Origin: Ferruginibacter sp.
Lineage (GTDB): Bacteria > Bacteroidota > Bacteroidia > Chitinophagales > Chitinophagaceae
NCBI GenBank assembly: GCA_025362765.1
Contig: JANYFI010000829.1
Location: 1 to 12,524 of the forward strand
Direction: 5' to 3'
Length of the DNA stretch: 12,524 bases
The stretch's first letter is position 1. Each line of letters starts with the position of its first letter. Below the pieces are notes generated by a model, which was not told the DNA's origin, ran no database searches, and worked only from the letters and a program-made list of their open reading frames with translations. Made by a program: the position numbers and the translations under genes. Below, one piece after another: positions 1-6,015 of the stretch.

Positions 1-242
1 TTAAAACCTGTAACCTTGCCAAAAAATCAAAAGCCGGGTGGCTTCCGTTACAAGTATTATGAAATCGCCGGAACTGACCGGTTGGATTTAAAATTGTTGA
101 AGCCTGTAAAATCAGGGATGATGAATAAAGATTTTACAGGCTTCAACAATTTTAAATCCAACCGGTCAGTTCCGGCGATTTCATAATACTTGTAACGGAA
201 GCCACCCGGCTTTTGATTTTTTGGCAAGGTTACAGGTTTTAA
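1..242. repeat. Perfect 113-bp inverted duplication with 16-nt spacer
   Basis: Positions 1-113 are the exact reverse complement of 130-242 (position i pairs with 243-i; checked base by base without a mismatch). The spacer is 114-129. The left arm runs off the window edge, so the repeat may be longer. Both arms are the same stretch of the esterase gene, in opposite directions. The spacer, read on the + strand from the left arm, continues the esterase frame as S-G-M-M-N-K-D-F, the kind of sequence expected after LKPVK. The right side of the junction begins GATTTT, which can anneal to AAAATC at the end of the left arm. This is the geometry of a snap-back, where a 3' end folds onto its own strand and copies it. 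An amplification or assembly artefact at a contig end is more likely than a real genomic palindrome. Confidence 0.95.
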
Positions 243-1154
243 TACTTCTCCCTGTGTGTAGTTACGGCTGACTGTTTTATTATAACGGCTCCTGTTGCCG
301 ATTTGCTTGTAAATAACGGTGGCAGTTGAATCTATTGCAATATCCCTTTGTGCCTTTGGAGAAACTTCTGTGGGAATAGTTCCGTCAAGCGTATAATGTA
401 ATCTTGCTGTATCAGCAAAGCACCAGATGATAAAAGGCTGCTGTTTTACAACGATTCCTGCCTGGGGATACACTTCGATATCTCCCCCAAAACCTTCATA
501 GATATATTTCAAGCCGTCGTAGGTTGCTTTCAGCCTTACTGAACTATGTGATTCACCCGGATAAGACACCGCCTTCCAATGAGCGCTCGCTGGTGCAGTA
601 TTTTTCAGCACGTTTATCATGGAGTCTATCTTCATGTCCCGCAAGCCGGCGGTATCGCGGCCCCCAATAAAAAGTGTGGCGTCTACTCCCTGAAGCGTGG
701 GCAGTTTACTGGCAGCCATTTTTGGTATAAGACAATTGTCCCACCAGCAACTGGGGTCAACAGCAATGTATGATTTAAATGATGTTGGCTTAGTCAGCAG
801 CGCATAGATTACGAACATCCCGCTGAGCGAATGTCCCCAAAGTGCATTGTCTCCATTTGACGGATAATTTTTATTAACATGAGGAATGAGTTCTGTCGTT
901 ATAAACTCCAGAAAATCCTTTGCGCCGCCCGATCCTTTCCAATCATCAAGATGACTGGGCGTAAGTTCCGCATTGCGATCAATACCCATGACACTTATAA
1001 TGATGGTTGAAGGTGTAAATCCCTGGTCCTGCACAAACCGTTGTTGGTAACACACCAAACCTGTATTCCAATTGCCCCCGTCCAACACAAAAAGTACATC
1101 ATACTTTTCGGTACTTCCAGCTTTATAATCAAGGGGTAGAAAAACCTGTATCAT
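57..1154 (-). CDS. Alpha/beta-hydrolase esterase (PF00756 type) with chitobiase-like C-terminal domain; both ends damaged
   Basis: This is a secreted or periplasmic serine esterase of the Esterase D/Fes-like alpha/beta-hydrolase family; the substrate cannot be told. Counting from the ATG at 1154, the strand VLFVLDGG is at 19-27, the nucleophile motif GHSLSG is at 107-112 (Ser109), an acidic loop GGRDT is near 164-168 and the catalytic His is probably H203 in GESHSS. Residues about 228-300 resemble the chitobiase/beta-hexosaminidase C-terminal fold (HYTLDGTIPTE). The last 20 or so residues, after LKPVK, are not native: they are read from the inverted duplication, and the stop at 57 is a product of it. 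The ATG at 1154 is also unlikely to be the real start, because family sequence continues in frame upstream (VILKQKR) and, after a frameshift, back to an ATG at 1327. It lies 76 bp downstream of the serine hydrolase gene on the same strand, so the two may be cotranscribed. Confidence 0.8.
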   Translation of the reverse strand: MIQVFLPLDYKAGSTEKYDVLFVLDGGNWNTGLVCYQQRFVQDQGFTPSTIIISVMGIDRNAELTPSHLDDWKGSGGAKDFLEFITTELIPHVNKNYPSNGDNALWGHSLSGMFVIYALLTKPTSFKSYIAVDPSCWWDNCLIPKMAASKLPTLQGVDATLFIGGRDTAGLRDMKIDSMINVLKNTAPASAHWKAVSYPGESHSSVRLKATYDGLKYIYEGFGGDIEVYPQAGIVVKQQPFIIWCFADTARLHYTLDGTIPTEVSPKAQRDIAIDSTATVIYKQIGNRSRYNKTVSRNYTQGEVLKPVTLPKNQKPGGFRYKYYEIAGTDRLDLKLLKPVKSLFIIPDFTGFNNFKSNRSVPAIS

Positions 1155-1327
1155 CCGCTTTTGCTTAAGAATAACAGAGTTATGGAATCGAGCTTTCCTG
1201 CCTGAAAATTATTGAGCAAAGTATCCTGACCGATGGCCGGATTGTAAAGGAGTGACGATAAGATCAATACACTCAATACAATCCTGTGGGCTTTAAAGAA
1301 TATTGGCGAGGAGGAATGCTTAATCAT
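1155..1327 (-). pseudogene. Frame-shifted N-terminus and signal peptide of the esterase
   Basis: On the minus strand the ATG at 1325-1327 opens a frame beginning MIKHSSSPIFFKAHR, followed by the hydrophobic core IVLSVLILSSLL and a plausible signal-peptide cleavage region AIGQD, then TLLNNFQAGKLDSI. This frame ends in a stop at the very place (TGA overlapping the ATG at 1154) where the esterase ORF starts in a neighbouring frame. The esterase frame, read upstream, gives HNSVILKQKRMIQVFLP. Joining GKLDSI to NSVILKQKRMIQVF at about 1178-1183 gives a normal esterase N-terminus. One missing A (ATAAC for ATAAAC) would explain the shift. Either the gene is a recent pseudogene or this is a one-base error. 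Confidence 0.7.
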
Positions 1328-1351
1328 AATTCTAAAATACTTTCTTTTTTG

Positions 1352-1376
1352 TAATTAACGCAGACTAATTAACGCA
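1352..1376. repeat. Two 11-bp direct repeats, 14-bp period
   Basis: TAATTAACGCA occurs at 1352-1362 and again at 1366-1376, just upstream of the esterase start (1327) and just downstream of the serine hydrolase stop (1404). Each copy holds a TTAATTAA-like palindromic core. The spacing of a little more than one helical turn would suit a regulator binding in tandem, but no known operator was recognised. Confidence 0.4.
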
Positions 1377-1403
1377 CATCATGCGGTTGAGTAACAATTA
1401 ATA

Positions 1404-2450
1404 TTATTTTCCGGTCGTTATAAATTCATCAAATCTCCTGGCAAATTCTCCCTGTTTGCAACCTGCAATGAAGTAGACCGTACCCATTTTTAAATCTTTC
1501 CAAAATCCAAACAGCGAATTATAACAATTGCCATTGCTGCCTCCATGAAAATATTTTAAGCCGTATGGCGTGTTCTGTACAAATACACCTAATCCCATAG
1601 ATATCCTGAGCTTCGGATCCATATCCGCTTCATGAATTTCTACCTGAGGCACTGACATCATTTGAAAGATACTTTTTTGAGAATCACTTTCATTAATCAG
1701 CTTCATCACAAACTTTGCATACTCCCTGGACTCTGTATATAAACTATAGGCTACATGCGGCTGCATATAAGGCTTATTTCTGGCTCTGCCGTTATCTGAT
1801 ATTCCATCCGCTAAATGACCCGCTACATAATCATTATAGGTGAGGTAAGCATTTTTCATCGACATTTTATCAAATGCATATTTCTGCATAAGTGCATCAA
1901 TTTTTTTGCCTGTCAAATGTTCTATCACCTGTGAAAGATACTCGTATCCCTCACCGGAATAATCGAATTTGGTGCCAGGGGTAAAATTGATGGTGAGTTT
2001 ATTGTTTTCCCTTTTGTTTGGGAAACCGGTGGTATGGTCTAATACCATCCTTGCCGTGATCAATTTGTAGCGGTCATCGTAAGCAATATCAGGATAGGGA
2101 TAATATTTATAGAGCGGCGTATCCAGACTTAATATATTTTCACTTACAAGGTTAAGTACAGTATATGAAAATACCGGCTTTGTCATGGATGCAGCTTCAA
2201 AAATTGTCTTATCATCAATAGGCACCTTTGCAGCATTTTTGGTTCCCGTAGCCTTATAATATACGATTTTATTATTGCGTATGATAGCTATTGATATAGC
2301 TTCAATCTGAAGTGAATCCATTTGATTAGCAATAAATTCATCAATTGCTGCGGCAGATAAATTTTCTCCTTTCAATGTTTTTACCTGGGCAAATAAAGTT
2401 TGTATATTGCAAACGCATACCAGCAATAAGCAGATCTTAAAATTTTTCAT
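1404..2450 (-). CDS. Secreted class C beta-lactamase-like serine hydrolase
   Basis: This 348-residue protein belongs to the beta-lactamase class C/penicillin-binding-protein-like family (PF00144), which includes esterases, D-aminopeptidases and beta-lactamases. It has a signal peptide (residues 1 to about 21, MKNFKICLLLVCVCNIQTLFA). The catalytic SxxK motif is S88-M-T-K91. The second motif, usually YxN, is Y164-S-G in YSGEGY. The third, usually KTG or HxG, is H302-G-G. The Y-S-G and H-G-G variants argue against a true cephalosporinase and for a peptidase or esterase-like enzyme. No transmembrane C-terminus is present. The start at 2450 is supported by the signal peptide immediately after it. 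The damaged esterase gene follows 76 bp downstream on the same strand. No clear TAnnTTTG promoter was found upstream. Confidence 0.9.
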   Translation of the reverse strand: MKNFKICLLLVCVCNIQTLFAQVKTLKGENLSAAAIDEFIANQMDSLQIEAISIAIIRNNKIVYYKATGTKNAAKVPIDDKTIFEAASMTKPVFSYTVLNLVSENILSLDTPLYKYYPYPDIAYDDRYKLITARMVLDHTTGFPNKRENNKLTINFTPGTKFDYSGEGYEYLSQVIEHLTGKKIDALMQKYAFDKMSMKNAYLTYNDYVAGHLADGISDNGRARNKPYMQPHVAYSLYTESREYAKFVMKLINESDSQKSIFQMMSVPQVEIHEADMDPKLRISMGLGVFVQNTPYGLKYFHGGSNGNCYNSLFGFWKDLKMGTVYFIAGCKQGEFARRFDEFITTGK

Positions 2451-2606
2451 GTATTTCTTTTACTTAGATTTTAATTTATGGTAGTACGCTTACTTATTTA
2501 TAATGTTACATGAGCATGCATTTTATTTATTGGTATCAGTAGTGCATTTGTAAGTACAAAGCCGTAAGTAGCTATTTGGCGCCAACGTGGTTTTTGCGGC
2601 CTAATA

Positions 2607-2735
2607 TTTAAATGAAAACGAAACCACCTACTAAACCCCGACGCAGAAAAGAGTCACCACAAACATACACTCGACGCAACATTTTATAATTTCATTTTAT
2701 GGCGGTAGGCTAAAATACAGAAATACATTTTCAAC
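2607..2735 (+). repeat. Diverged intergenic repeat, copy A
   Basis: This copy matches 3397-3522 in the same orientation. Both begin with TTTAAATGA. A gapless 45-bp block ending in TTTTATAA (2645-2689 against 3433-3477) has 32 of 45 identical bases. ATACATTTTC then recurs 33 nt (A) or 32 nt (B) after the shared TAA. The two copies sit on either side of the acetyltransferase gene, about 788 bp apart. They may be remnants of a duplicated small gene, a repeat family or an old duplication. Confidence 0.5.
2612..2689 (+). CDS. Possible 25-residue basic peptide inside repeat copy A
   Basis: The ATG at 2612 opens a 25-codon frame to the TAA at 2687-2689. The peptide begins MKTKPPTKPRRRKES and ends YTRRNIL, so it is very rich in Lys, Arg and Pro. 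The corresponding part of copy B keeps the ending in one frame (YTKCSLL then TAA) but not the same start frame. Partial conservation of the ending is the only support for coding; there is no clear ribosome binding site and chance is a real alternative. Confidence 0.2.
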   Translation: MKTKPPTKPRRRKESPQTYTRRNIL

Positions 2736-2894
2736 TTATTTCATCACCTTTACCTGTGCCGAATGGATTTCGCTGTTTAATTAACAAGCACCATGATTTG
2801 GTGTACAATGGGTTTCCTGCTTAAAAAAAGAAATGAATATAGCATTGGCGTTGGCATGCTGGTTTAAAATAACAAATACAAAATTATTCAATAA

Positions 2895-3362
2895 ATGAGG
2901 ATGAATAATATTAAAATCAGGGAAGCAAACGAAAGTGACTTGACTGTACTCATTGAGTTTGAACAGGAAATTATCACAGCAGAAAGGGCATTTGACAATA
3001 GTTTGAAAGAGGACGAAATACAGTATTACGATTTTCAGGATTTGATAGCATCGCCGAAAGCCAAAGTGCTGGTTGCTGAAATTGAAAATGAAATTGTAGG
3101 ATCAGGATATGCCGCTATCAAAGATGCTGAACTTTATTTAAAACATCGTCAATATGCCTACCTGGGTCTTATGTATGTAAAACCCACCTATCGAGGAAAG
3201 GGCATTAATCAGCATATTTTGCAAGTACTGAAAGAATGGGTTATCGAAAAAAAAATTACAGAAATTCGCCTCGTGGTATATGATGCGAATACCGGCGCAA
3301 AAAATGCTTACCAGAAAGCGGGCTTCAACGCCCACGTACTTGAAATGCGCATGGAAATATAA
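2895..3362 (+). CDS. GNAT-family N-acetyltransferase
   Basis: This 155-residue cytosolic protein is a GCN5-related N-acetyltransferase (PF00583 type) that would transfer an acetyl group from acetyl-CoA to an amine; the substrate is unknown. The fold is covered almost from end to end. The N-terminal strand IKIREANESD is at 6-15. The central strand YLGLMYVKP (89-97) leads into the acetyl-CoA pyrophosphate-binding loop YRGKGIN (99-105). The C-terminal part carries NTGAKNAYQKAGF (132-144), the usual GNAT helix and turn. An ATG at 2901 would also serve as a start; the one at 2895 adds two residues. It stands alone, flanked by two copies of a short repeat, with no obvious promoter. Confidence 0.9.
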   Translation: MRMNNIKIREANESDLTVLIEFEQEIITAERAFDNSLKEDEIQYYDFQDLIASPKAKVLVAEIENEIVGSGYAAIKDAELYLKHRQYAYLGLMYVKPTYRGKGINQHILQVLKEWVIEKKITEIRLVVYDANTGAKNAYQKAGFNAHVLEMRMEI

Positions 3363-3700
3363 TAATTCATACTGGCGTAATTTTCAGCACCTCATCTTTA
3401 AATGAGTATGAAAAAAAACTGCGCTGCGCCACCTAAAAGAACTACTACCAGCATACACTAAATGCAGCCTTTTATAACTTACCTTATTGCTACAAACTAC
3501 AACACCTGTATACATTTTCCACTGAAAATCTTTTTCGACCTGTTCACATTTCACCCTTGTTGCTATTTTAAATAGTTTCGCAGCCGCCAGGCGGTTCAGC
3601 AGTAAATTATACAAATACCATGATAAAAAATATTCCTATTTTCAGCGCTAATAATTCTTTTGATCTTCATCCACTAAAAAAACAACGCATTAAATAAATC
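3363..3700. other. Intergenic region with repeat copy B, a GC-rich hairpin and a tiny ORF
   Basis: The region contains repeat copy B, a compact near-palindrome CCGCCAGGCGG around 3585-3596, and a 25-codon frame from ATG 3620 to TAA 3695-3697 that begins MIKNIPIFSANN. That frame is the same one as the pseudogene start at 3701 and is separated from it by only one codon. Nothing is recognisable in this tiny peptide. No tRNA or known RNA family was seen. Confidence 0.5.
3397..3522 (+). repeat. Diverged intergenic repeat, copy B
   Basis: This is the partner of copy A upstream of the acetyltransferase. It shares the opening TTTAAATGA, the 45-bp block at 3433-3477 (32 of 45 bases identical) and ATACATTTTC at 3510-3519. 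Two in-frame ATGs at 3402 and 3408 open a short frame (MKKNCAAPPKRTTTSIH) that stops at 3459, unlike the frame of copy A. If the repeat was once coding, this copy is shifted. The next gene start lies about 224 bp beyond the repeat, close to the 206 bp seen after copy A. Confidence 0.5.
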
Positions 3701-4089
3701 ATGGAAGCAGTTATAAAAATATTCGTGTACACACACGCTTTTCGGTGGTGTTGAATTGATCGTCGGTAATAGCTGGTATTGCGGTAAAAAAAGGTAGTCG
3801 CATTCACGGGAAAATATCTTCATTGTCCATGATCATCAGTGCGCTTATTTCTCTGGTGGTGGCAAGAATGCCCAATCTCCAAAACCTTTTTTTGTTTTTA
3901 ACCGGCATCTTTACAATCTATATGGTGCTTGCAGGAAACCGGGCATCGACTTTAAAAAGCGAAATAAAATCAACCGCGGACAATATAGATAAATCTATTT
4001 CGGGGGCTATGTTAATAACCTCCGTCATTATGATCGTACTCGGAATTACCCGCTTGATAAAACAACAGGACAACAGTATTCTGGATTGA
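3701..4089 (+). pseudogene. Frameshifted, C-terminally truncated DUF2306-like membrane protein
   Basis: Three frames read in turn rebuild one protein. Frame 1 from the ATG at 3701 gives MEAVIKIFVYTHAF and stops at 3752. Frame 2 from 3744 gives GGVELIVG. Frame 3 from 3769 gives IAGIAVKKGSRIHGK and continues as the long open stretch SMIISALISLVVARM, LFLFLTGIFTIYMVLAGNRA and AMLITSVIMIVLGI to the stop at 4087-4089. The order H..GG.EL..G, KKGS.IH, and several hydrophobic helices matches the DUF2306 type of predicted integral membrane protein, of unknown function. Each shift fits a 2-base loss or a 1-base gain, near 3743 and 3768. The stretch KISSLSM, where IFIYSM would be expected, hints at a further small change. 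The end after GITRLIKQQDNS is short for the family. An open frame from the TTG at 3823 or ATG at 3829 is therefore only a fragment. Confidence 0.7.
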
Positions 4090-4091
4090 AA

Positions 4092-4174
4092 GAATATTTC
4101 GCTTTAATTGCATCGCAATTAATTAACTATATACCATGCGATAAAATAGAAAAATTAAAGCTGAAATAATATTC
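4092..4174. repeat. Imperfect inverted repeat that can form a long hairpin
   Basis: GAATATT (4092-4098) and CTTTAATT (4102-4109) are matched in inverted order by AATTAAAG (4153-4160) and AATATTC (4168-4174). A second, nested choice is TTAATTGC-ATC-GCAATTAA at 4104-4122, an 8-bp stem with a 3-nt loop. It begins three bases after the pseudogene stop. No U-run follows, so it is not a classic terminator; a small mobile-element remnant or an mRNA 3' structure is possible. Confidence 0.4.
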
Positions 4175-4233
4175 TTCCATGACCATGATAAACTAATAAA
4201 CTGTACATCTTGTTGATTAACAATGAAAATAAA

Positions 4234-4264
4234 TTTGTCTGATAAAAAAATGACGCTATCTTTG
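4234..4264 (+). promoter_or_regulatory. Bacteroidota-type promoter with no ORF behind it
   Basis: TTTG at 4234-4237 is separated by 19 bp from TATCTTTG at 4257-4264, a perfect TAnnTTTG. A transcript would begin near 4270 and run toward the intrinsic terminator at 4721-4755, across DNA without a convincing gene. Confidence 0.55.
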
Positions 4265-4404
4265 CGCAACATAAAACCTATTTCGCAATACATTTTACCT
4301 CAATTTCCTATTAACGAATCATTTAGCCCCCCAAGGTTTAAAAATTATTTAATATTCCTGATTACTACTGACATCCTCTATTGATTACTGTTTTCTATTT
4401 GCTA

Positions 4405-4506
4405 TTATACAAAGCTTTGTGATAGTAAAATCATGCCACTTCCAATTTTGTGAATTTCTTTTTTAAGATGATTTATTTCATCGCTAATCCTGTGCGTATT
4501 CAACAT
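4405..4506 (-). CDS. Possible 33-residue peptide
   Basis: A minus-strand frame from the ATG at 4506 to the TAA at 4405-4407 encodes a 33-residue peptide that begins MLNTHRISDEINHLKKE and ends ILLSQSFV. The composition, a charged helix-like part followed by a hydrophobic end, looks more protein-like than the other tiny frames here. No promoter or family was recognised. It would be antisense to the candidate noncoding transcript. Confidence 0.2.
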   Translation of the reverse strand: MLNTHRISDEINHLKKEIHKIGSGMILLSQSFV

Positions 4507-4720
4507 ATTAAAAACCTCAGTTGAAAAATTTAAATAATTGTATCAAGATGACAAAATTAATTTTGGAAATTGTTACCTGGCTGATCTGCATTAAAATAAA
4601 CACGAAAATAACATTTTAAAACACCTGGCACCAGGATTAAACTCATTACAAATTATTCCACCCAATCCATTATAAAAACACCTGCCATTGTTCAACAAAA
4701 ACCACCCGCTTTAAATCCCT

Positions 4721-4755
4721 AACAACTGTCTTAATAAGACAGTTGTTTTTATTTT
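4721..4755 (+). terminator. Intrinsic terminator
   Basis: AACAACTGTCT (4721-4731) pairs perfectly with AGACAGTTGTT (4737-4747) around a five-base loop, and TTTTTATTTTT follows within 4746-4756. The closest upstream gene on the + strand is the pseudogene ending at 4089, more than 600 bp away. Confidence 0.75.
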
Positions 4756-4907
4756 TAACCGCTAATCGGGCGTAGAAATGATTGGCAATTATTTTTTTAT
4801 TTCATTCAAATTAAAAATGAGTAAATAAATATTTACCTACTTTCACCTACTAAACAATTTGAATTTATATACCAGCTATTCGTCTGCCTTCTTTACTACG
4901 GGTACTT

Positions 4908-4936
4908 TTTGTTAATTGTACGATCATTTAGTTTTG
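4908..4936 (+). promoter_or_regulatory. Promoter of the PAS histidine kinase
   Basis: TTTG at 4908-4911 and TAGTTTTG at 4929-4936 are 17 bp apart and fit the Bacteroidota -33/-7 pattern. The transcript would start near 4943, leaving a leader of about 20 nt before the ATG at 4964. Confidence 0.6.
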
Positions 4937-4963
4937 CACACAGTTTTTCCTGTATATTCATAA

Positions 4964-5995
4964 ATGATGATGAATTTAATGAACGCTGGAATTGAATTAT
5001 CTGCTTTTTTTGAAAAATCGCCCGATTGGGTTTGTATTGCAGGGAAGGATGGTTTCTTTAAATCTGTGAATGTAACCATTATTAACAAACTAGGTTATAC
5101 CGAAAAAGAATTGATGGCTATTCCTATTGCTTCTTTTATTCATACAGACGATCAAAAGTTTACCAGTAAATACCGTACTTCTTTACTAAATGGCAAAGTA
5201 TTGCGCAATTTTTTAAACAGGTATGTTACAAAAAAAGGTGAAATCATCTGGCTCGAATGGACGTCCATGTATTTTAATTCAACCGAACTGGTATTTGCAA
5301 CAGCGAAAGACGTTACCGAAAGAAAAAAATCGGAAATTGATATAGAAGAACAATATAAAAAATTTAAACATTTAACCGTGCATTTTAAAAGTAACATAGA
5401 AAAAGACAGGAAATATCTTACCAATGAATTGCATGAGGAACTGGCGCAGTTGGCAGCCGCGGTTAAAATGAATGTGGAATCCATTGCGATGAATACCCCG
5501 GCGCTTTCGAAAACTTCCAAAGCTGTCCTTCAACGAACGTTGGGCATTTCTGAAATGCTAATTAAAACATTGAAAAGAATATCCTTTTCTATCAGCCCGA
5601 ATGTATTACATGAATTTGGGCTAAATGCTGCGCTGGGATGGCTGTGCGCAGAGTTCACCATGTTACACGGCATTCCGTGCATATTTAAAGATGATTATAA
5701 TACGCAGCACCTTAGCAAGGAAATACAGAATGATTTTTTCAGAATTTGCCAGGAGTCGTTGAAGAATGTAGACAGTCATGCCAATGCGAAAAATGTTTTT
5801 GTATCTATTGAAGAAGAAGATCACAAAATATGGCTGTCCGTTAAAGACGACGGGAATGGTTTTGATATGATGCAGCAGAAAGCAACTCCGGGGTTTACAA
5901 GTATGCGGGAAAGGATCAACTCTATTAACGGCGAACTGCTGATTGAAAGTGAGCCGGGCAAAGGCACCAGCGTGCTGGTGGCGATCGCAAAATAA
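4964..5995 (+). CDS. Orphan cytosolic PAS-domain histidine kinase (HisKA_3/NarL type)
   Basis: The 343-residue sensor kinase has a PAS domain at about 10-118 (FEKSPDWVCIAGKDGFF, with YVTKKGEIIWLEW and the usual closing AKDVTERKKSE), then a short coiled linker, the dimerisation/phosphoacceptor domain, and a GHKL ATPase domain at about 250-343. The phosphoacceptor is probably H157 in NELHEELAQ, the HisKA_3 motif with Glu in place of the common Asp. The ATP site shows the N box (CQESLKNVDSHANA, N268), G1 box DDGNGF (295-300), G2 motif GFTSMRERI (310-318) and PGKGTS (331-336). There is no membrane segment, so it senses an internal signal. Such kinases normally pair with a LuxR-type response regulator, but none is in the window. 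ATGs at 4964, 4967, 4970 and 4979 are all in frame, so the exact start is open. It converges on cysM with 20 bp between the stops. Confidence 0.92.
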   Translation: MMMNLMNAGIELSAFFEKSPDWVCIAGKDGFFKSVNVTIINKLGYTEKELMAIPIASFIHTDDQKFTSKYRTSLLNGKVLRNFLNRYVTKKGEIIWLEWTSMYFNSTELVFATAKDVTERKKSEIDIEEQYKKFKHLTVHFKSNIEKDRKYLTNELHEELAQLAAAVKMNVESIAMNTPALSKTSKAVLQRTLGISEMLIKTLKRISFSISPNVLHEFGLNAALGWLCAEFTMLHGIPCIFKDDYNTQHLSKEIQNDFFRICQESLKNVDSHANAKNVFVSIEEEDHKIWLSVKDDGNGFDMMQQKATPGFTSMRERINSINGELLIESEPGKGTSVLVAIAK

Positions 5996-6015
5996 TTACG
6001 TAGCTACATTCCCTT

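Larger units (their letters stand above)
2451..2894. other. Intergenic region between divergent genes
   Basis: This 444-bp stretch separates the minus-strand serine hydrolase from the plus-strand acetyltransferase. It holds the first copy of the short repeat described separately (about 2607-2735), a tiny basic ORF, and a small hairpin with stems CACCA/TGGTG at 2789-2803. No consensus Bacteroidota promoter was recognised for either flanking gene, and no tRNA or known RNA family was seen. Confidence 0.6.
4270..4755 (+). ncRNA. Candidate noncoding transcript of about 480 nt
   Basis: The interval is bounded by a consensus-quality promoter and a hairpin with a U-rich tail, both pointing in the same direction, and holds only very short frames. 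This layout is what an independent small RNA gene would look like. No known RNA family was recognised, and the terminator could instead serve readthrough from the pseudogene, so this is inference from the signals alone. Confidence 0.25.
4090..4963. other. Large AT-rich intergenic region
   Basis: These 874 bp contain no long ORF. What can be seen is a self-complementary segment right after the pseudogene, a good promoter (4234-4264), several perfect short palindromes (ACAAAGCTTTGT at 4409-4420; CAAAATTAATTTTG at 4552-4565), two tiny ORFs, an intrinsic terminator (4721-4755) and the promoter of the histidine kinase. The + strand tiny ORF 4548-4619 (MTKLILEIVTWLICIK at its start) has no supporting evidence. 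Confidence 0.6.

Noticed and set aside
2580..3530. Integron-like gene cassettes with attC sites around the acetyltransferase
   Set aside because: The flanking repeats lack recognisable RYYYAAC/GTTRRRY core sites and are not imperfect palindromes as attC sites are; no integrase gene is in the window.
3384..3614. Minus-strand ORF of 76 codons over repeat copy B
   Set aside because: It has no family resemblance, no start signals and lies over a repeat whose partner does not conserve the frame.
3823..4089. Intact 88-residue membrane protein starting at a TTG
   Set aside because: Upstream frames clearly continue the same protein family to an ATG at 3701, so this is a fragment of a frameshifted gene.
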